NCBI GenBank assembly: GCA_019873735.1
Contig: JAIOAQ010000032.1
Span: 1-33,857, forward strand
DNA: 33,857 nt
Source of the DNA: Chloroflexota bacterium
GTDB taxonomy: Bacteria > Chloroflexota > Anaerolineae > Anaerolineales > Villigracilaceae
Reading direction: 5' to 3'
The position numbers were made by a program, and so were the translations under genes. Below the pieces are notes generated by a model that saw nothing but the letters and a program-made list of their open reading frames with translations, made no database searches and was not told the origin of the DNA. Shown here one piece after another: positions 31,059 to 33,857 of the stretch (the first letter of the stretch is position 1; each line of letters opens with the position of its first letter).

Positions 31059-32357
31059 CTAGACAAAACGCATGAAGACCTGATTGCCGAGCAGCCGGGC
31101 GCGGGGGGTGAGACGCAGGCGGGAACCTCCCGCAGGTTTTGGAGCCTGCGGGAGGTTGCTTTCCTCCACCCACTCCAGCAAGCCCAGCCGGAGCAGTTCT
31201 TCGATCTCTCTCCCGAACACGTCCGTCACCTGGACCCCGAACCGGCCGGCAAATTCCCGGGCCGATACCCCCTCCCGCGTCAGGCGCAGACCGAGCATCA
31301 TCATCTCCTGCATCTGCTGGCGCGGGGTGAGGCGCTGGTGATTAACGCAGGCCGGGGAGAGGGACGGTGGACGGTAGACGGTGGACGATAGACGGTAGAC
31401 GGTAGACGATGGGCGGTGCCCGGCAAGGGAAAGCCGGTCAATGTAGGATTTGGGGCTTAATACATTGGCTACACGAAAATCACCAAAGTGTCCATGCGCG
31501 CCGGCGCCAAAGCCGAGATATGGCTCGCAGCGCCAGTAGGTCAGATTGTGGCGGCAGGCGAAGAAGGGACGGTGGACGATAGACGGTGGACGATAGACGG
31601 GGGACGGTAGACGGTTGTCGCGCGCCCAGTTTGAAATTTCGTACTGGAGGTAGCCGCGTCCTTCCAGGAACTCGCCGGCCCATTCGTACATCTCGGCTGC
31701 CGCGTCCGGGTCGGGGAGTGGAAGCAGGCCGCGCTGCGCCCAGCGCCCAAACGGGGTGCCATGCTCCAGGGTCAGGGCGTAGAGCGAGAGATGCTCCGGG
31801 GCGAGGGACACGGCCCACTTGACGGTAGCAGACCAACGGTCGAGGGATTGTTCCGGCAGGCCGTAGATCAGGTCGAGGTTCAGGTTGTCGAATCCGGCCC
31901 GGCGCGCCCAGCGTACGGCATCGAATACGTCGAAGGGATCGTGGATGCGTTCCAGTTGGCGCAGTTCTTCAGGGTGAAAGGATTGGACGCCAAAACTGAG
32001 GCGATTGAAACCGAGGGCGCGCAGGTTGCGAAGATAGTCGAGTGAGACCGTGCCGGGGTTGGCCTCAAGGGTGATTTCGGCTTCGGGGGAGATTTGGAAA
32101 TGAGCGCGCAGGGCAGCAAAGATTTTTTCGTAGTGCCGGGGAGCAAGCAGCGAGGGCGTGCCGCCGCCGAAGAAGAGGGTGTGGACTTCCTCCCCCGTCC
32201 CCTGCTGGGAGAGAGCGTCACCGACGATTTCGATCTCGCGGCAGAGGGCCTCTGCGTAGGCGGGGATGAGGGCTTCGCGGCCGGCGTAGGTGTTGAAGTC
32301 GCAGTAGGCGCAGCGGTGAACGCAGAAGGGGATGTGGAAATAGAGGGAAAGGGGCAT
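31059..32357 (-). CDS. hemW: HemW-type radical SAM protein with repeat-derived inserts
   Basis: This 432-residue radical SAM protein, annotated in most genomes as oxygen-independent coproporphyrinogen III oxidase-like, is a heme chaperone in characterised cases. The 4Fe-4S motif is Cys12-x3-Cys16-x2-Cys19 (PFCVHRCAYCDFNTY). FFGGGTPS, LEANPGT and SFGVQSF follow, and the C-terminus has the winged-helix HemN_C domain (LTPRARLLGN). It is some 50 residues longer than usual. Three stretches encoded by repeats account for this: residues about 247-267 and 314-336 (STVYR-type heptapeptides) and about 400-412. The frame is intact through all of them. A heptamer array meets the start codon, so there is no ribosome site. 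The second half of YEISNWAR..CRHNLTYW is split by an insert. Confidence 0.92.
   Translation of the reverse strand: MPLSLYFHIPFCVHRCAYCDFNTYAGREALIPAYAEALCREIEIVGDALSQQGTGEEVHTLFFGGGTPSLLAPRHYEKIFAALRAHFQISPEAEITLEANPGTVSLDYLRNLRALGFNRLSFGVQSFHPEELRQLERIHDPFDVFDAVRWARRAGFDNLNLDLIYGLPEQSLDRWSATVKWAVSLAPEHLSLYALTLEHGTPFGRWAQRGLLPLPDPDAAAEMYEWAGEFLEGRGYLQYEISNWARDNRLPSPVYRPPSIVHRPFFACRHNLTYWRCEPYLGFGAGAHGHFGDFRVANVLSPKSYIDRLSLAGHRPSSTVYRLSSTVYRPPSLSPACVNHQRLTPRQQMQEMMMLGLRLTREGVSAREFAGRFGVQVTDVFGREIEELLRLGLLEWVEESNLPQAPKPAGGSRLRLTPRARLLGNQVFMRFV
31124..31157. repeat. minimal palindromic repeat inside hemW (copy 4)
   Basis: AACCTCCCGCAGG and CCTGCGGGAGGTT make a perfect 13-bp stem with an eight-base loop, matching the core arms of the elements at 4376, 12110 and 25795. 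It is read in frame as NLPQAPKPAGGSR near the HemW C-terminus. Confidence 0.85.
31362..31417. repeat. heptamer array 1 inside hemW
   Basis: Eight 7-bp units of the type RGACGRT (GGACGGT, AGACGGT, GGACGAT and so on; one ends as GGGCGGT). Three units make seven codons, so the encoded peptide also has period seven: SSTVYRL, SSTVYRP. Confidence 0.9.
31567..31615. repeat. heptamer array 2 inside hemW
   Basis: Seven units of the same RGACGRT type as at 31362-31417, with one AGACGGG variant. They encode the PSPVYRPPSIVHRP stretch that splits the conserved YEISNxAR / CRHNLTYW region of HemW. Confidence 0.9.
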
Positions 32358-32405
32358 GGTTGATGGTTAATGGTTGATGGTTAATGGTTAATGGATGGTG
32401 GACGG
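32357..32405. repeat. heptamer array 3 between the MFS gene and hemW
   Basis: Seven units of TGGTTRA type (TGGTTGA, TGGTTAA) ending in TGGATGG and TGGACGG. It abuts the hemW start codon, forms the entire intergenic space and supplies the stop codon and last residues (PPSINH) of the MFS gene. Confidence 0.9.
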
Positions 32406-33538
32406 CGAGGGAGGCCGATGAGCAGGGCGATGGGGCCGGCGAGGAGCAGCCAGATGGCAACCTGCAGGCCAAAAGAATCGGCAGCCAGACCGATGCCCAG
32501 GGGCAGCAGGCCGCCGATCAGGCCGGTGAGCGTGCCGAGAGTCATAACCGAGGCGGATTTGCCCGGCAGGGCCGAGTAGAGCCGTCCCTGCAGGATGGCG
32601 TACCAGCCGGAGTTGAAGAAGCCGAGCAGGCCAACCAGCACCAGTTTGAGCCAGACCTGGGGGACGAGCAGAAAGGCCGGGAAGAGGACGAGTTCCAGCA
32701 GCACGCTCCAGCGCAGGTAGCGCAGGCCGTCCACTTTTTCGAGGAGCGGGATGAGCAGCAGGTCGCCGAGCAGGCCGACGGTCAGCCAGACGAGAACCGC
32801 CGCGGCAGCCTGGGATTCGGTCAGGCCGGCCACGTCGTGAAAGTAGAGCGCCAGGAAGCCGAGCAAGACATCCAGCATCAGGTCGGAGAATTCGAGCAGG
32901 ATGAGCCAGCGCAGGACTTCGCGGTTGCGCAGGGCCGAGAGGGCGGCGCGGAAGCCGTCGAACAGCCCGGCAAAGGAGGGGAATTTGGGCAGGCCGGCGG
33001 GGTCACGGGGAATGCGGCGCCAGGCAAAGAGCAGGACGATGCCCGCCAGAAAAGCCAGCGCCAGGAAGACGCCGCGCCAGCCGAAACCGAGGGCAACGAG
33101 GCCGATCAGCAGCAACGGTCCGAGGACGACGCCCAGTGACCCGGCAAAGGTCCAGCGCGCCATGTTCTGGTCGTGGCGGGCGGGGTCGGCGTCCATGAGA
33201 GTCGCCTGGGAGAGGCTGACGAAGGCACCCGAAGCCGGGTAAAAGAGACAGAAGGCAAAGAGCAGGAGCAGGAAACTGACGCTTGCGCTGGTCAGCAGGA
33301 GGGCCAGCACAAAGCAGACGCCGCCGCCCAGGATGAGCAGACGGCGCTTCCAGACATCGCCGAGGACGCCGAGGAAGGGTTCGATGATGGTGGAGACGAT
33401 GCCCGGCGCGGTCAGCAGGACGCCGATCTGGGTGTAGTTGAGGGCCAGTTCGGTTTGGATGAACGGCCAGGCAGCGTCGGTGACGCCAAAGACGAGTTCG
33501 TCGAGGAATTCGATGAGGAGGAAGGGAAAGTTGGCCAC
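32381..33538 (-). CDS. major facilitator superfamily transporter
   Basis: This 385-residue transporter has about twelve hydrophobic segments and the MFS loop 2-3 motif A-like GVLGDVWKRRLLILGG (about 57-72). The halves are joined by a basic central loop. The substrate is unknown; the closest look is to uncharacterised efflux or sugar-type MFS proteins. The GTG at 33538 lies inside a 9-bp tandem repeat and has no ribosome site; an in-frame TAA two codons upstream excludes a longer form. The first membrane helix starts only a few residues in, so the N-terminus may have been reshaped by the repeat. The end of the gene runs into heptamer array 3. hemW follows on the same strand. Confidence 0.85.
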   Translation of the reverse strand: MANFPFLLIEFLDELVFGVTDAAWPFIQTELALNYTQIGVLLTAPGIVSTIIEPFLGVLGDVWKRRLLILGGGVCFVLALLLTSASVSFLLLLFAFCLFYPASGAFVSLSQATLMDADPARHDQNMARWTFAGSLGVVLGPLLLIGLVALGFGWRGVFLALAFLAGIVLLFAWRRIPRDPAGLPKFPSFAGLFDGFRAALSALRNREVLRWLILLEFSDLMLDVLLGFLALYFHDVAGLTESQAAAAVLVWLTVGLLGDLLLIPLLEKVDGLRYLRWSVLLELVLFPAFLLVPQVWLKLVLVGLLGFFNSGWYAILQGRLYSALPGKSASVMTLGTLTGLIGGLLPLGIGLAADSFGLQVAIWLLLAGPIALLIGLPRRPPSINH

Positions 33539-33571
33539 AGATTACACAGATTACACAGATTACGCAGATTG
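33536..33571. repeat. 9-bp tandem repeat at the MFS gene start
   Basis: Four units: three of CACAGATTA and one CGCAGATTG. The GTG start codon of the MFS gene is formed by the first unit (complement of CAC at 33536-33538). The rest of 33572-33771 shows no gene that I can support. Confidence 0.85.
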
Positions 33572-33771
33572 GGAAAAGGGCTACAAGATGAAAGAGAGGC
33601 TTTTCAGCCACACACGGACGGTTTGCGCAAGATACGGGCAAAGCGGCGAGCATTCCGAGCGCGGCGCGTTTCTTCATTTGCGGTGTTATTGTCCATGGTG
33701 GTCATCATTTTGCACAATCTTCCTGTTTGAGAAATGTTTTGCAAAATGATAACCGATTTTTGTGCATCCAT

Positions 33772-33780
33772 TGGTAAAAT
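33772..33780 (+). promoter_or_regulatory. extended -10 promoter candidate
   Basis: TGGTAAAAT (33772-33780) repeats the extended -10 string seen before nuoA. No good -35 is present 17-18 bases upstream. It would start transcription about 20 bases before the ATG at 33808. Confidence 0.4.
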
Positions 33781-33807
33781 ACACAAATCCCATCCTTCGA
33801 GGTAGAT

Positions 33808-33857
33808 ATGTCCATCAGTCAAATCAACGATGAAAAGAAAGGCAGGCGTCAGCGCTG
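33808..33857 (+). CDS. start of an unidentified gene cut by the window end
   Basis: An ATG with GAGG five bases upstream opens a frame that stays open to the edge, encoding MSISQINDEKKGRRQR. It is too short to recognise a family. The promoter-like string at 33772 and the ribosome site support a real gene start. Confidence 0.5.
   Translation, partial: MSISQINDEKKGRRQR

Noticed and set aside
31081..32405. Repeat arrays in and near hemW as a CRISPR array
   Set aside because: Units are 7 bp, contiguous and without spacers, so they are simple tandem repeats.
33604..33822. A 72-codon minus-strand frame near the window end
   Set aside because: It has no ribosome site, no recognisable feature, and overlaps the promoter and start of the plus-strand gene at 33808.

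Overview
The window is most likely a metagenomic or isolate fragment of a Chloroflexota bacterium, probably class Anaerolineae. This is inferred from moderately high GC, AGGAGG-type ribosome sites, Pro/Thr-linker secreted lipoproteins, a membrane-subunit nuo cluster and abundant short palindromic and heptamer repeats; no 16S rRNA or tRNA is present to prove it. Almost all of the DNA is coding and most genes lie on the minus strand.

Layout. (1) 2-1981, plus strand: the 3' part of a large secreted Cys-rich protein. (2) 4239-2050, minus: murE and a RimJ/RimL-type GNAT acetyltransferase behind a good promoter. (3) 7360-4616, minus: a three-gene ABC-2 exporter operon (permease-ATPase fusion, membrane protein, winged-helix regulator) with a near-consensus promoter overlapped by a perfect 8-3-8 palindrome. 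Direct repeats lie on both sides of the operon. (4) 7646-12084, plus: a promoter, a yybP-ykoY-type (Mn2+) riboswitch with an overlapping intrinsic terminator, then a small secreted protein, a zinc-ribbon protein, a DedA protein, a small membrane protein and a P2-type cation ATPase. This looks like a metal-export operon. (5) 23834-12310, minus: nuoA-H-J-K-L-M-M-N followed directly by an AtpZ/AtpI-like gene, atpB, atpE and an atpF fused to a delta C-terminal domain, ending in a strong terminator. Only membrane subunits of complex I and ATP synthase are here; NuoBCDEFGI and F1 alpha, beta, gamma and epsilon are absent. (6) 28833-23966, minus: a possibly leaderless small membrane protein, a metallophosphoesterase, an APC permease, then a nucleotidyltransferase-fold protein, a small membrane protein and a lipoprotein. 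(7) 28989-30988, plus: a PlsC-like acyltransferase and a lipoprotein. (8) 33538-31059, minus: an MFS transporter and hemW, heavily invaded by repeats. (9) 33808 to the end, plus: the start of a further gene.

The most notable points are these. The two tandem NuoM genes accompany a NuoL whose lateral helix appears about 26-30 residues too long, which matches the expected design of a '2M' complex I with an extra antiporter module. One NuoM lacks the central TM7 lysine. The Mn2+ riboswitch has mutually exclusive P1 and terminator pairings upstream of the cation ATPase operon. The b-delta fusion lacks the delta N-terminal domain. A palindromic repeat family has four copies here, one of them read in frame inside hemW, which also carries two in-frame heptamer arrays. 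Functional assignments rest on motif recognition by eye; no database search was possible.
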